Source: Aplectana chamaeleonis
Lineage: Eukaryota; Nematoda; Chromadorea; Rhabditida; Cosmocercidae
Assembly: GCA_029168955.1 (NCBI GenBank)
Contig: JAPDOI010000445.1
Coordinates: 496,001 to 560,000, forward strand
Length of the DNA stretch: 64,000 bases
Reading direction: 5' to 3'
The translations under genes were made by a program, and so were the position numbers. This document shows, in pieces, positions 33,201 to 44,591 of this stretch (the first letter of the stretch is position 1; each line of letters begins with the position of its first letter). The notes below the pieces were generated by a model that saw only the letters and a list, made by a program, of their open reading frames with translations, made no database searches and was not told the origin of the DNA.

Positions 33201-33485
33201 ATAGTGATCTTACCTTGTTCAGCGTTACAGAGATTGGCATTGCAAAATGCTGATCGCCTGCGGTTTTTCCCTGAGAAAGGAGTCTCTATAAGAGAGTCTC
33301 TTTCGTACGCAGAGACGAATCGAAGGAAGGAGGCCTACAAGGCTTCTCGGAGCTCGGGTCTGGGTGGGACAACGGGGCCTTTGCCCTCTTATTGGGGTGG
33401 CGTTGGCCCGCAAAGCCCACGTTCTGGTGCCTCTGCTTCGGGGAGCTCTTCGCAGTCTCAAAGTCAGTTGCCTTTGAACTTGTAA
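33201..33485 (+). pseudogene. LINE ORF1, C-terminal fragment
   Basis: About 94 codons stay open from the truncation to TAA at 33483-33485. The N-terminal half (ESLSYAETNRRKEAYKAS) is charged, and the end is Gly/Ser/Gln-rich (SGASASGSSSQSQSQLPLN). This fits the tail of a nucleic-acid-binding ORF1 protein of CR1-like elements, but no defining domain is left. ORF2 begins in another frame around the stop. The ATG used by the longer open frame upstream lies in MITE sequence and is fortuitous. Confidence 0.55.
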
Positions 33486-36298
33486 GATCGGATTTGAGGC
33501 CGGTTCAAGGAGACATTGCTTGTTTTTGTGCTAATGTGAGATCATTACCGAAAAATGCGAATTACATAAGTATTGTACTTGGCAATAACTTCGATTTGTA
33601 TGTCTTCTCTGAGACGTGACTCAAATCCGATCATTTGCTTTCGTCGTTACTATGCAATATGTCTAACGAATATCAGGCTTTGCGTTGTGATGGGAAAAGA
33701 AAACAGGGGGGGGGGTGGGATTGTCTGTCTTTTGAGAAGCAGCTTTTGTCTTATAGAGGTCCTTTCCGAGTCAATACCAGAAGCTTTCGAAATCCTTGCT
33801 TTCGATGTTATTTTAGAGTGCCATAGAGTTAGGTTTGTGGCGGTCTATAGAGCTCCATCCTGTCCTGCTTCTTCTAATGAACTTCTTTCGAAGACCCTTA
33901 GTGATGTGGTTTGCTGCAAGTACCCGTCAATAATTGTCGGAGATTTCAACTATCCTGAAACAGACTGGAGTGACCTTGGGAAATCATTGCCACCAAGTGT
34001 CTCGGTGTTCGTGAATATGCTAACTAATCATGACTTTTGTCAACTGGTAAGGGAACCAACTAGAGGGGAAACTACCTTGATCTTGTCCTATCAAATGAAG
34101 ATGCGCTTGTGCGAAATCTATCAGTCGGACCACCGGTAGGCTCCAGTGATCATAACAGTATTAGTTTTCATCTCAAAATTACATATGCAGTTTCTCAATC
34201 TACGCTTGTTCGCGATTTCGCCCGATGTGATTACGATAGTCTTTGTATCTACCTTTCTAACGTTAATTGGAGAGTTTCTCTTGAACAAGTGGGTTCCTTC
34301 AATGAAAAATATGAGTTGTTTTTGGTGATTTTAAACCACGTTATAGACCTTTTTGTGCCCCTTAAACGAGTATGTGCAACACGTTTAGTGCTTCCCACTT
34401 ATCTCCAAATTATGTTAGATCACAGAAGTTGTCTCTTCAAATTAGCGTCGAATTCGCAGACTCATCTGGATTGGTGTAAATTTCGCAACTTTTCTTCGCG
34501 CTTCGAGCGGTGCCTTTCCAAATATAACAGAAATTTAGAGAAAAAAGCCATCAACAGTAGTCCGCAAGGTTTCTACAGATTTTTGAATAAGAAACTTGGA
34601 AAATCATGCAAGATCCCCTGCCTAAAGAAGGATGATGGTCTGGCAATTACGGACTCGGACAAAGCTGAATTGTTAGCTGACGAGTTCTGCGAGGCTTATG
34701 GTGGGATCAGAGGTTCTCTCCCATCTTTCTGCCTAAAAGTCGAGTTTCCAATGGATGGTTTCCCTTTCTTTGAAGGTGACGTTATATTTGACATTCTTCG
34801 AAAGTTGCCTATGTCTACATCAGTAACTCCAGATTTCATACCGACAATTTTTGTAAGAAATGTTGCTCACGTAATTTCTGGCCCTCTGTCTTATCTGTTC
34901 AATCAGGCCCTCTGGTATTTGGAAGTGCCGGAAAGGTGGAAGCAGTCTTTTGTGACCCCTTTGCTGAAAAAAGAACCTTCGCAAGTTGTGGATAACTACA
35001 GGCCAGTGAGTATCACATCGATTTTTTGCAGAACATTTGAAAAAAATCTAAAGAAACACATCATAGGTCACCTAGAGAAAAATTCAATCATTCCTAGTAA
35101 TCAACATGGTTTTGTGGCAGGGAAGTCGGTTGAGACTAATTTGCTTGAGTGCATCAATGATTGGAGCGATTAGTTGGAAAACAAGAACGCTTGTGATATC
35201 ATCTATTTTGATTTTTCGAAGGCCTTCGATAGGGTGAATCATGCTATGCTTATGCTGAGGCTCGAGAAGTTGAGGTTTCATCCGGCAGTGTGTGGGTGGA
35301 TAGAGAATTACCTTAGAGGTCGTAGTTTCCAGGTTAAAGTTGGGTCCAGCTTTTCCTCCAGCCGGTTGGTCAAGAGCGGAGTCCCTCAAGGTGGTGTTTT
35401 CTCACCCATTTTATTCACCGTTTTCACAGCCGAACTTCCCAGGCTATTGGAAAGCACTGGTTTCACTTGTGAGCAGTTTGCTGATGATGTAAAAATTTAT
35501 AATGTGATTGAGTCATCTGGGGACGTGCAGAGAATGCAGGCTGCTTTTCACAGAATACAGGAATGGTCTGTAGCTTGGAGTTTGCCACTATCTCCCGATA
35601 AAACACTTCACATGAGATTGGGCAATTCCAGTCTACCAGCCAACTACATTCTTGATGGGCATGCACTTTCTACTGTTGCGGAAGTGAAGGATTTAGGTTC
35701 CCGGTATAACAAGGAACTTGATTTCTCACCTCATTATCAGGCTATCCACAGCAAAGCTTTGTTACGCACCTTCCATATTTTCAAAGGCTTATCGACCTGT
35801 GATGAAAACTTGTCGTCGCGTGCGTATAAAGTTTATGTTAGACCTATAATGGAATCAGGAACTGCAGTATTCTGCCCTCATAGAAAGAAAGATATCCGAC
35901 TTTTAGAAAGAGAACAAAATAACTTTACTCGCAAAGTTTATTTGAGACTAAATGGTTTCTCTTATGCTGGAGTGCCTGGTCCCATAAGGAGGAATCAAGA
36001 ATTGTCCCTACACTCTCTCGAATCTCGGCGTAAACGAAACTATGTATGCGTGGTCTTTAAGATTTTGAGTGGGATGATGAAAACAGACAAATTGAAGTTC
36101 TATAGATTCATTGCTTCCAGAACCAGGGGAAACTCGGAAAAAATCTCTTATGAAGTTCCAAAAACTAATCACAGATTAAACAGCTTCACCTGTAGAGCTG
36201 GTTCTGCTTTTGCTTCTTTGAATCTGGACATTCTTCCCGTGCCCTACTCTTTCCTATCATTCAAACGAAAAGCCTCGAACGTTCTGCTCACATGGTAA
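33480..36298 (+). pseudogene. LINE ORF2: endonuclease and reverse transcriptase, broken
   Basis: About 940 codons, the usual CR1 ORF2 length. The endonuclease shows NVRSLPKNANYISIV then FSET, where the family's Trp (ETWL) is a TGA (33617-33619). It continues with VAVYRAP, VGDFNYPETDW and GSSDHNSISFH. The reverse transcriptase shows YRPVSITSIFCRTFEK, IIYFDFSKAFDRVNH, KSGVPQGGVFSPILF and the catalytic FADDVKIY (35477-35500). The C-terminal region has RPIMESGTAVFCPHRKK and RLLEREQNNFTRK. Damage: the TGA, a shift at the G10 run 33706-33715, a shift near 34070-34080, and TAG at 35171-35173 before the FSKAFD motif. ORF2 would nick target DNA and prime reverse transcription in an intact element. Confidence 0.93.
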
Positions 36299-36399
36299 CT
36301 CCATCACTTTGTTCATTCTGGTGCTTGTATGGGTTTATGCTTTAATGTTTATCACGTCTACGTTATGTAGCGTAACAATAAATAAATAAATAAATAAAG

Positions 36400-36822
36400 T
36401 AACTGTGATAAATCGGTTCACCGATATAGTTTACCCCTCTAAACATGTCAATTTTGAGAAAAAGCTTCTATTATTCGACCACATACAACATCAAACTTCA
36501 CCAGTTATTTGATGCGTGTCCATATTTTACGAGAATTGTTGAATCTAATTTTTAGCACAGATATGTGCATAGGTTTTCAATTATATACTTTCCCAACATG
36601 CTGTTTGTTTTCTCCTTTTTTATCAGTTCTATTATGACAAATGCTTGATTCGCATACAAATGAGCTCGGCCCTTGTTAGTGCACTATGTATGTAACTTTG
36701 GTCATTTGAGCGGCCATGCTTTACCGTACATAAATCAAACATTCAATCGACAACTTCAGCTAATTTACGCCGATTCATCACTGTAATTGTCTCGTAAGTG
36801 TTGGTGGAGCTACTCGGGGCTA
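36400..36822. other. Unclassified AT-rich stretch
   Basis: Nothing recognised behind the LINE tail. Confidence 0.4.
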
Positions 36823-36937
36823 GTGATGAGCGGAATTCGGAATGCGATTTCCGCAGGATTTTAGACCTCGGAATTCCGCTTTCCGATCTCTGAAAAATGG
36901 TGCGGAAATCGGAACAGAATGCGGAAATAATCCTGTG
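36823..36937. mobile_element. Solo hAT-like end with GCGGAATTCGGAATGCGG words
   Basis: CTAGTGATGAGCGGAATTCG starts a cluster of CGGAAT / ATTCCGC / TGCGGAAAT words. The layout and the GNGCGNAATTNCGGAAT pattern parallel the CAGGGCTGTGCGTAATTACG end at 13050. No partner end was found. Confidence 0.4.
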
Positions 36938-36985
36938 ATAGAAGTTGACGAGTTGAGACTCGTCAAATTTGGTCAAGACTTGCTA

Positions 36986-37088
36986 AAGGCAGTGTTCACA
37001 ATAAAAAAACCATATTCTAGTTTTCGATGTTTCTGAGCAGGCAAGTCAACGAGGTAAAGGATGCTAGGGGGAACTTCCCATGGAAATC
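36986..37088. mobile_element. MITE end fragment
   Basis: AAGGCAGTGTTCACAATAAA follows TA (36984-36985). GGCAAGTCAACGAGG resembles the right part of the MITE at 8828-9277. It is cut by the next element. Confidence 0.5.
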
Positions 37089-37091
37089 TTA

Positions 37092-37568
37092 AAGGCAGTG
37101 TTTACGATAAAGACCATGTCTAATTTTTTTGTGGAAATCGGCAGCTGCGGAGCCTAGCGCAAGCCTAACGTTGAAAAAACGAAGAAAAATGAGCTTGGAA
37201 GGGTCCCCTACGGCCCCAAAGTTGGACACGCGTCAGCTCGTCACACCCAGATGCACTTTCCACGCCCACCGACGTGAACAAATGAATGCTCGAGATTGTG
37301 AGATGAGCGATGGTTTCCGATCAATAGCCCCGTTCTTCCCTTCATTCTCCACTTCTCTCTTTACTCAGGTCAGCTCGCATGCATCGGCTGCAAAAGACGG
37401 AAGTTACAAGCCTTGGACAACTCGTCCACCATGTTTCCTTAGCTCTATCTTTGAGGGACCATAACTCCGTTCCCAGAAGGTCTTGTAGACATCATTGGAA
37501 TCAGCATGGAGCTGTTTTCAAGATAGGCGGAAAAACAGAAAAACGATGTTCATCGTGAACACTGCCTT
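37092..37568. mobile_element. Group I MITE, inverted orientation, 477 bp
   Basis: Left end AAGGCAGTGTTTACGATAAA after TA (37090-37091). Right end CATCGTGAACACTGCCTT. The core appears as GACAACTCGTCCACC at about 37418. Confidence 0.85.
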
Positions 37569-37655
37569 TGAATATCCGAGAAAAAACTGTTTTCAAAAGC
37601 ATCTGAAATATTTGATTAGGCCTGTTTGGTGTGTTCTGGGAAACTGCGGACTTTA

Positions 37656-38142
37656 AAGGCAGTGTCCACGATAAAAGCCATGTCCGATTTTTTGGTGGAG
37701 ATCGGCAGCTGCGCGGCCTAGCGCCACCCTAAGGTGGAAAAAACTGAGAAAAATTAGCTCGGAACGGTCCCCTATGGCCCCAAATTTGGACACCCGTCAA
37801 CTCGTCACACCCAGATGCACTTTCCACGCCCCCCGACGTGAACAAATGAATGATCGAGATTGTGAGATTAGCGATGGTTTCCGAGCAATAGCCCCGTTCT
37901 TCCCTTCATTCCCAACTTCTCTCTTTACTCAGGTCAGCTCGCACTCATCGGCTGCAAAAGACGGAAGTTACAAGCCTCAGACAACTCGTCCACCATGCTT
38001 CCCTAGCTCAATTTTTGAGAGACCATAACTCCGTTCCTAGAAGGTCTTGTACGATTCTAAAAACATTATTGGAATTAGCATGGGACCGTCTACAAGATAG
38101 GTGGAAAAGCAGTGAAACGATTCTTATCGTGAACACTGCCTT
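37656..38142. mobile_element. Group I MITE, inverted orientation, 487 bp
   Basis: TA (37654-37655), AAGGCAGTGTCCACGATAAA, and right end TTATCGTGAACACTGCCTT. Only CA (38143-38144, a decayed TA) separates it from the next element. It closely matches 37092-37568. Confidence 0.85.
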
Positions 38143-38144
38143 CA

Positions 38145-38630
38145 AAGGCACAGTACACCCACAGACATGAATTTTGAGATTTTCATAAAATTGTGTAGAA
38201 GATCTCTCCTGTATAACACGTGCCAAATGCCAGATCGCATTTCCTTCGATTAAGCGAGATATAAGCGACCACCACAGGCCCGACCCCCTTCGCTCACCAC
38301 CACAGTCCCGACCCCCTAACAGATTTTCGAACTCGATAGCGGCTCGATGGATGGACGAATTCCAACAAGTCGTCGTTCTTCAGTCCACTACCGGACTGTC
38401 TCCTTATCGTGGCTTTCACTCACGCAACGATTGCGAATGAAGAGAAATACAAGCCTGAGACAACTCGTCCACCAATTTTTCACCCTCAAAATCTAGGCGT
38501 CTTTGAAGAGTCATAACTCTGTTCAGAGAGGGTCTTGGATGATTTTAGATATACCTTTGTGATCAGCGCGTGACTGCCTCCAAGATAAGCATGAAATCTG
38601 AAAATTAATTTTCTGGGTGTCCTGTGCCTT
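38145..38630. mobile_element. Group V MITE, 486 bp, AAGGCACAGTACACCCA end
   Basis: Right end TGGGTGTCCTGTGCCTT before TA (38631-38632). The interior includes GACAACTCGTCCACC at about 38460 and two GACCCCCT-containing repeats. The sister copy is 39471-39956 in the opposite orientation. Confidence 0.85.
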
Positions 38631-38994
38631 TAAACAATCCAGACGTCGGAAATGGTTTTTCGCTTCAGAACTCTCGAGTAGTTGACTTTGTTTTATGTTT
38701 CTTGTAGCGAAGACCCTTTAAAATAAGATGGTTAAATGCACATGCTTTCTTGTGAGAGCCTTTTGCAATAAGAAGTAATAAGACATTCGACGACTTTTCT
38801 TCTGGTGAAACGAATGGTGGACAACTGTGATATGACATGGGCGGGGTGATCTAATAGGTCGGCTGTTATATAGGATTTTCACCCACTCTCTGGTCGATTT
38901 CGTCATACTTTCATTCTTTCTCTTGTTAGAGGGATCCAAAGCTTACGGTTCTGTAAAGAAATGGATAGCTTTCTCATCTTTAACACTCATTTTA

Positions 38995-39468
38995 AAGGCA
39001 GCGTACACATTCGTAAATGTGGTTTAGATAACTACAGAAATAGACTGGTATGGCCAAGATTACAACGCTTACGCATTTTGAAGCGTCAAAAACGACCCAC
39101 AATGACGCTAGGCGAGTAAGGAGTTGGCCCGTCCTTGTATTTTTTCTTCTTTATTTGTGTATTCCTCCAAAACGGGTGCTGGGCCACTCCCACCGTCGTC
39201 GATGTATGTGGTCTACTTATTGTACTTATTGTACTTATTGTACCAACCACAAACGTCGCCGGCGGTGGCTATTTATCAGCAACCCTGTTTTGGAGGAGGA
39301 CTCAAATATAGAAGCCGGAGAAATACAAGGACGAGGCCAACTCCTTACTCGCCTAGCGTCATTGTGGGTCGTTTTTGATGCTTCCAAATGCATGGGCGTT
39401 GTGTTCTGTGATATACGATCCTGTTTCCGTAGTTATCTCAACCACGTTTACGAGCGTGTATGCTGCCT
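38995..39468. mobile_element. Group VI fold-back MITE, complete
   Basis: TA (38993-38994), AAGGCAGCGTACACATTCG, and right end CGAGCGTGTATGCTGCCTT. The internal mirror GAAGCGTCAAAAACGACCC / GGGTCGTTTTTGATGCTTC makes it a near-complete fold-back, with a triple TTATTGTAC repeat near the centre. Reading frames through it (such as the 190-codon one at 39050) are not genes. Confidence 0.8.
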
Positions 39469-39470
39469 TA

Positions 39471-39956
39471 AAGGCACAGGACACCCAAAAAAACTAATTT
39501 TCAGATCTCATGCCCATCTTGGAGAGAGTCACACGCTGATCACAGTGGTATCTCTGAAATCGCCCAAAACCCCCTTTGAAGAAAGTTATGGCTCTTCAAA
39601 GATGCCTAGATTTTCAGGATGAAAAATTGGTGGACGAGTTGTCTCAGACCTGTATTTCTCTTCATACGCAATCGTTGCGGGAGAGAAAGCCAGGATAAGG
39701 AGACAGTCGGGTAATGGACTGAAGAACGACGATTTGTTGGAATTCATCCATCCATCGAGTCGCTATCGAGTTCGAAAATCTATTAGGGGGTCGGGCCTGT
39801 GGTGGTGAGTCAAGGGGTCGGGCCTGTGATGGTCGCCTATATATCGCTTATTTGGAGGAATTGAGATCTCGCATTTGGCACGTGTTATACAGGAGGGGTC
39901 TTCTACCCAATCACATGGAAATCTCAAAATTCATATCTGAGGATGTACTGTGCCTT
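39471..39956. mobile_element. Group V MITE, 486 bp
   Basis: AAGGCACAGGACACCCAAAA at the left, sharing TA with the group VI element. The right end GAGGATGTACTGTGCCTT is before TA (39957-39958). GGTGGACGAGTTGTC lies at about 39629. The length equals its sister copy. Confidence 0.85.
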
Positions 39957-40157
39957 TAAAGCAACTTAACTGCTATGGGATTCAGGCATGTGCATAATTG
40001 ATGTTTTACAATCAGTTAGTCGTTAGTCGTTCCACGAGCTAACGCCTTTTACAGGCGTGAATCCGTCACCGTTAGAAATCTAGACCTTGACAATAAACAC
40101 TGCAAGACCGAAAACGGAATTCACGTGTGAAAAAGAAACTGAAAGAATGCATCAATA

Positions 40158-40398
40158 CCGGATGCATCAATACGCCGGGTTGGGGCAGGGGCAGGGCAGT
40201 CTGCGCCTTTGTGGATCTACGTAAGTCACAGAACCAATCGTGCCCCTGTTGCCCCAGCTAGGAGGTTGGGGCAGCTAGAGCAGCGAAAAAACACTTCTGG
40301 GGCACGATTGATTAGATGACCTACTTCCCTTGCACTGCGATCGTCAAAGATACCGACTGCCCTGCCCCTGCACCAACCCGGCGCGTTGACGCATCCGG
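40158..40398. repeat. ~240-bp palindrome CCGGATGC...GCATCCGG
   Basis: CGCCGGGTTGGGGCAGGGGC is mirrored by GCCCCTGCACCAACCCGGCG, extending outward to CCGGATGCATCAA / TTGACGCATCCGG. The centre contains GGGGCACGATTG / CAATCGTGCCCC. Probable fold-back MITE; the target duplication was not determined. Confidence 0.65.
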
Positions 40399-40619
40399 CC
40401 CCGGGTGTTTCTTGGTCCTGAGCGACAGCTACGGCTGGCCCTATGCGACAGCGACGTAGCAGTGCTCAGTGACCGCGACATGTCTGTCGTGAGGTATAAC
40501 AATGGCTTGATAGGATCCCCATGAGATCAGAAATTCGACTTCCAATGGTCTAGTATCAGGAATGGAGAAGGTCTGGCGAATAATGATTTGATGAAGGCGA
40601 TGCTTCTTAACCCGACGTT

Positions 40620-43088
40620 CAAGAACATGTATTTCGATGCCAGCTGCCAGTGTACTTTGTTCCGTTTTCCGATTTCCACAGTCTTTTGGCCTCGGAAATC
40701 CGCTTCCCGAAAATTTTCAGGGCACGCAATTTCACCTCTGATCCAGTCAGGGCGGGGCCAGCGGAGTCCACCGGGTTCAAATTCTGATGCGACTCAAAAA
40801 CGGTATTTGTGATAAAACGACAAATTGGGCTTGGGTCTGTTTTTATGGAAATCATCGAACGGGATCTTTTTGGAGAATCACTAAAAATATGAGAAGCCCT
40901 CAAAAAAAGTCATTTTAGTCCAAACGTGCGATGTTTCCTGGAATCTTTATTTCCCATGTCCTTAGGAATAGTTGACGTCTTCTGAAAAGGCACACTTGGA
41001 CTCTAGCAATTTCGCGGGCTCAGATCCTATTTTATGGCATCTTTGAAACAGGAAATATTTGACTCAGGAACTAATTCTCTAATTAACACTTCTTTTTGAA
41101 TTGCTCTCTTCAGAAGATTTTTTCAAACATTTCCTTTGTTATAACTCACGGAATTATATTTTCTCCGGTTGAGATCATTCACCCAACTATGAAACTTCCT
41201 CTGATTTCTATCGCAACACCTCCATGTCCAAATGGGGCGGGGCTAGCAGTTCACCCTAGTTTAGGTTCGGTGATATTGTAACTTCTGAGAGGGTTGCCGT
41301 ATCGACCTAAATGTGCTTAGAACTTATCACTAGGGCCGAAATGGTTATATTTCCTTAAACAGAGCACTACAAAGTCAACAATTCTATCAAAGCTGAAACT
41401 TCTGAATTTTTTCAGGTCCGGAATACATGGTAAGACAGGATATTCTTGTGGTATAGTTAGCGTTCTTTGGAATTTTCCAATTTTTATAACGCTGTAGAGC
41501 CCAAAAATAACTTCCAGCCCATTTAGGGTGGGACTTGTGGGGCCCACAATGTTCGAGTTTTAATACTTCGCATCTGTCAAGGCGCATCTATCATCAAACC
41601 ATCTCAGACTTGCATTTACGTCTGACTTGAACCAGAATTTTTTTTTGCAGAAATTCTCAAATGATGTAGACGCTGTATCAATTCCTGGCCTAAAATAATT
41701 TTTTCAAAAGTAGTCTCCATAAATACTCATTTCTTTGTTTTTCTCTGTCTCTCGCTCTGTATTCTCCTATGTTCAGAGAGTTTCCTTGATTTTTGAAAAT
41801 AAAGACCATATTCATAGCTACATATAGCACCCAGAAATCCCCTCTGGCTCTGCTAGGCGGAGCTTTCAGTTCTCTTAAATTTAAACTTGATAATTCTGAG
41901 CATTTTGGAGGTTGGGTCGCAGGCGGAAAAATAGGATGCGTTTGAAATATAGTAATATCAACCAAGAAATATTAAAAATTTCGCATACCAGCAAATTTAT
42001 AATTTCTTCTCGAACAATAAATTTTTTAGATATGGTATGTGGACTTTCAACACATTTTTATCAAATCCTGGGTTAAAAAAATTCTAAAACACGGAATAAT
42101 TTCCTGCTACTTAGATGTTGTAGCTGTGATTGATCCGGCGGTGTGCAATTTTTTTTTCAATTTTTTTATTCAGAAAACACTAGGAATGCCCTAAAGCAGC
42201 AACAATTCTGAAATTCTCTGGTCCAGTTGGGCGGAGCTACCAGTTCACTTGGATTAGATTTCGATGCTTCTCGAGAACACAAAGGAGAGTGGTGCACCAA
42301 TAAACTGAGCTCAGAGGTCATCATAAAGCAGCTATGAAACGGGGAATTTTTCTGAGCTGAAAATATTTTCTCGAATCAAGCCTTATTTTAGAGTTCCATT
42401 CCTGAAAAGATATTTCGTGTCAAAATAGGCTTCATCATCACAAAGTTACATTTTCTAATTTTTTCGCCTTCTAGCTGTTTCATCGTACAAGGGGAAATTT
42501 TTCTGTAAATTTCCTCGAAAAAGCTTTGTCTTTGTGGGACCACATCACTTTAAAGTAGGCCGCATTTTCGTTCACGGCGGGGCTACCGGCTCACTCGAGT
42601 TCGAATTCCACCAGTTTTAGTTTCTGAAGAGAAAAGATTCATGGTGAACGCAGATGCATGTTTTAATTTTCTGCGAAGCAGTTAGGGTTTTTCAAAAAAA
42701 ATTCTGGACATATTGCATACCCCTTAAAATGCTCCTCTCTGAGTTTAGTCTTCAGACCACTTGGGGCGGGGCTATCTGTGCACTTGGACGGACTTTGATG
42801 CTGATTTCACATTTTCAAACTCGAGATTAAAAAAATCTCGTCCAGATTTGGTTTTATGGCCGCACTAAAACGGGAAATTTTTAGAGCAAAAATTTTCCTC
42901 TCAGCTAAGGCTTCATTTTGGATTCTCGTCTTTGGAATTTTTTTCATTCAAAAAAGGTCTTCGAACCTAATGTTTTTGTTAATTTGTGTTTTCAATTTTT
43001 CCATTGCTCCCTGTAGGAAAACATTTCCAACATTATACATTATCACAGAAGCGATTTTTCTCCTCAGACTATCAACACTCCAAACTTG
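40620..43088 (+). repeat. Modular repeat, blocks Q-R-S-T-U, longest uninterrupted copy
   Basis: The cleanest run of the parent. Cores lie near 40742 (GGGCGGGGCCAGCGG), 41226 (GGGGCGGGGCTAGCAG), 41518, 41857, 42228 (GGGCGGAGCTACCAG), 42568 (GGCGGGGCTACCGG) and 42768 (GGGGCGGGGCTATC). It keeps the uninterrupted targets of elements inserted at 53119 (CTG 40938-40940), 53913 (TA 41308-41309) and 54641 (TA 42036-42037). No coding signal was seen. Confidence 0.8.
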
Positions 43089-44171
43089 CAAGGGGAGTAT
43101 ACAAGGCGTAGGTCGGATCTGCCAAAACGACTAGTGTCGTTAGTATCTCTTGTGGCTCAGTAGTAGAACTGCTCAGTATCCCGCCCCGAGCCGCAGGTTC
43201 CAAGAAGTTACAAGCTTAAAAAGCTCATATTTGTGCTTTTTGTACCTTCCAAAAAGCGCGTTGGTCTTTGGAAAATCCGGAAACGGACCTCATAAATGTT
43301 TTCAGCGCTCAAAACTACCCAGTGAGCGAAATTAGGGTGAAGACACATTTTCCATACTTTGTCCAGACTGACAGCGTTTTGGACTTGTACGGATTTTCGG
43401 TTGGGCGCTTATTTCTACCAATTGAGGGCTCTGGAAGCGTTTTAGGAAAATTGTCCAGATTTGACTTAGAATTCTCCTAGGGAGGTTTTCCGGGGCGCTG
43501 ATCAGGAATCTGTGGTTAAATAGTCGATTTTTCAATGTTTTCGGCTCATTTTGTTTGAAGATTTCCAACCGGGGAAAATTTCGAGGGAAAAACGCCACTT
43601 TCGAGATTTCGGGTTTTCTACGATAGATATGTCTCAAAATCATTCTCTGAGGGTTATTTGGAGTGCTTAACACGAATCTGGAGTCCATTTATCGATCTTT
43701 TGCAGATTACGGTAGATTACGGTGGGTATATGGTAGTTTGGTAAAAATCTCAGATTTTACTCAAAATTTGTATACGGGGGTTATTCGGGGTGGAGAATAC
43801 GAATTTAACGTCCGTTTGTCGATTTTCAAAATACTAAGGTGGGTTTTGACCCCTAAATGACATGTTACCTACCGTAACTTACAGTAAACCTCAAAATTTC
43901 GACAAATGGACTCCAGATTCGTATTCGCCACCTTAGATTACCCCTACATACATATTTTGAGCTAAATCCGAGAAAATTGTTTGAAACTCCAAAAAAATGC
44001 CTGATGGGGTAGGTACCCTTGCCTTTTCGTCAGGCTTAAAAAATGCTCATAACTTTTTTGAGCCTGCGGCTCCCGGAGGGATACTGCGCATTTTTACTAT
44101 TGAGCCAGAAGAGATACTAACCATACTAGTCGTTTTCGCAGATCCGACCTACGCTTTTTATACTTCCCTTG
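43089..44171. mobile_element. Harbinger-like element, 1,083 bp
   Basis: Ends CAAGGGGAGTATACAAGGCG and TTTTTATACTTCCCTTG, flanked by TTG (43086-43088) and TTA (44172-44174). The intact module reads TTA, so TTG is a mutated copy. A 3-bp TWA duplication points to the PIF/Harbinger superfamily. The interior has GTAGATTACGGTGGGTATAT-type repeats and no transposase. Confidence 0.7.
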
Positions 44172-44591
44172 TTAGCTCCCAGTCCATTCGGGGGGGGGGG
44201 GGGCGATCAGGTCATCCTCGTCAAAATTCGATACTTTTGCTACTCCCGAAAGTTTCACCCTTTACGCTTACAGATAAAATTGAAATAGACCTGGATTTTT
44301 TCATCTAACTTCATAGAAATAGGGCATTTCTACAGAGTGCCTTGCCATTTCTCAGCTAAAAAGTTTGTTTTGAATTTATGACTTCTTATTTATTTTTCTG
44401 AAAGTAATATCCATTTCGAAACTCGCAACCATCGCTTTATTCGCGATCAATTCAACGTTTTGGTGGACTGATTGGCGGTCTTCACAAGAGTTTTCAGTAA
44501 TTCGCATCACTGCAGGATCCCGAAATCCGTTCCAAGACCAAGGAGAGCGTAGCCCGCTAATCCTATTGGGTTTGAGTTTTGGTGTAACTAA
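44172..44591 (+). repeat. Modular repeat, block V
   Basis: Continues block U after the insertion. It contains a G-run expanded core at about 44190-44203 and GAGAGCGTAGCCCGC at about 44544. It matches 18740-19100. Confidence 0.65.

Larger units (their letters stand above)
33201..36399 (+). mobile_element. CR1-like non-LTR retrotransposon, 5'-truncated
   Basis: The order is the end of ORF1, an apurinic-type endonuclease, a reverse transcriptase, the CR1-type region behind it, then a 3' tail of AATA repeats (36376-36399). The 5' end is cut within ORF1 and abuts a MITE end. Nearest clade by motif order and repeat tail is CR1/jockey, and not RTE, because an ORF1 end is present and the tail is AATA. 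Two stop codons and two frameshifts mark it as inactive. Confidence 0.9.

Noticed and set aside
32967..33485. 172-codon plus-strand frame as one gene
   Set aside because: Its first half is MITE sequence and only the part after 33201 is LINE ORF1. The joined frame is accidental.
39050..39622. 190-codon plus-strand frame
   Set aside because: It crosses the boundary between two MITEs (38995-39468 and 39471-39956) and passes through a fold-back.
42470..42480. piRNA promoter motif CTGTTTCA
   Set aside because: The 8-mer occurs a few times (42473 and elsewhere), about as expected by chance, without clustering or an obvious downstream 21U pattern.
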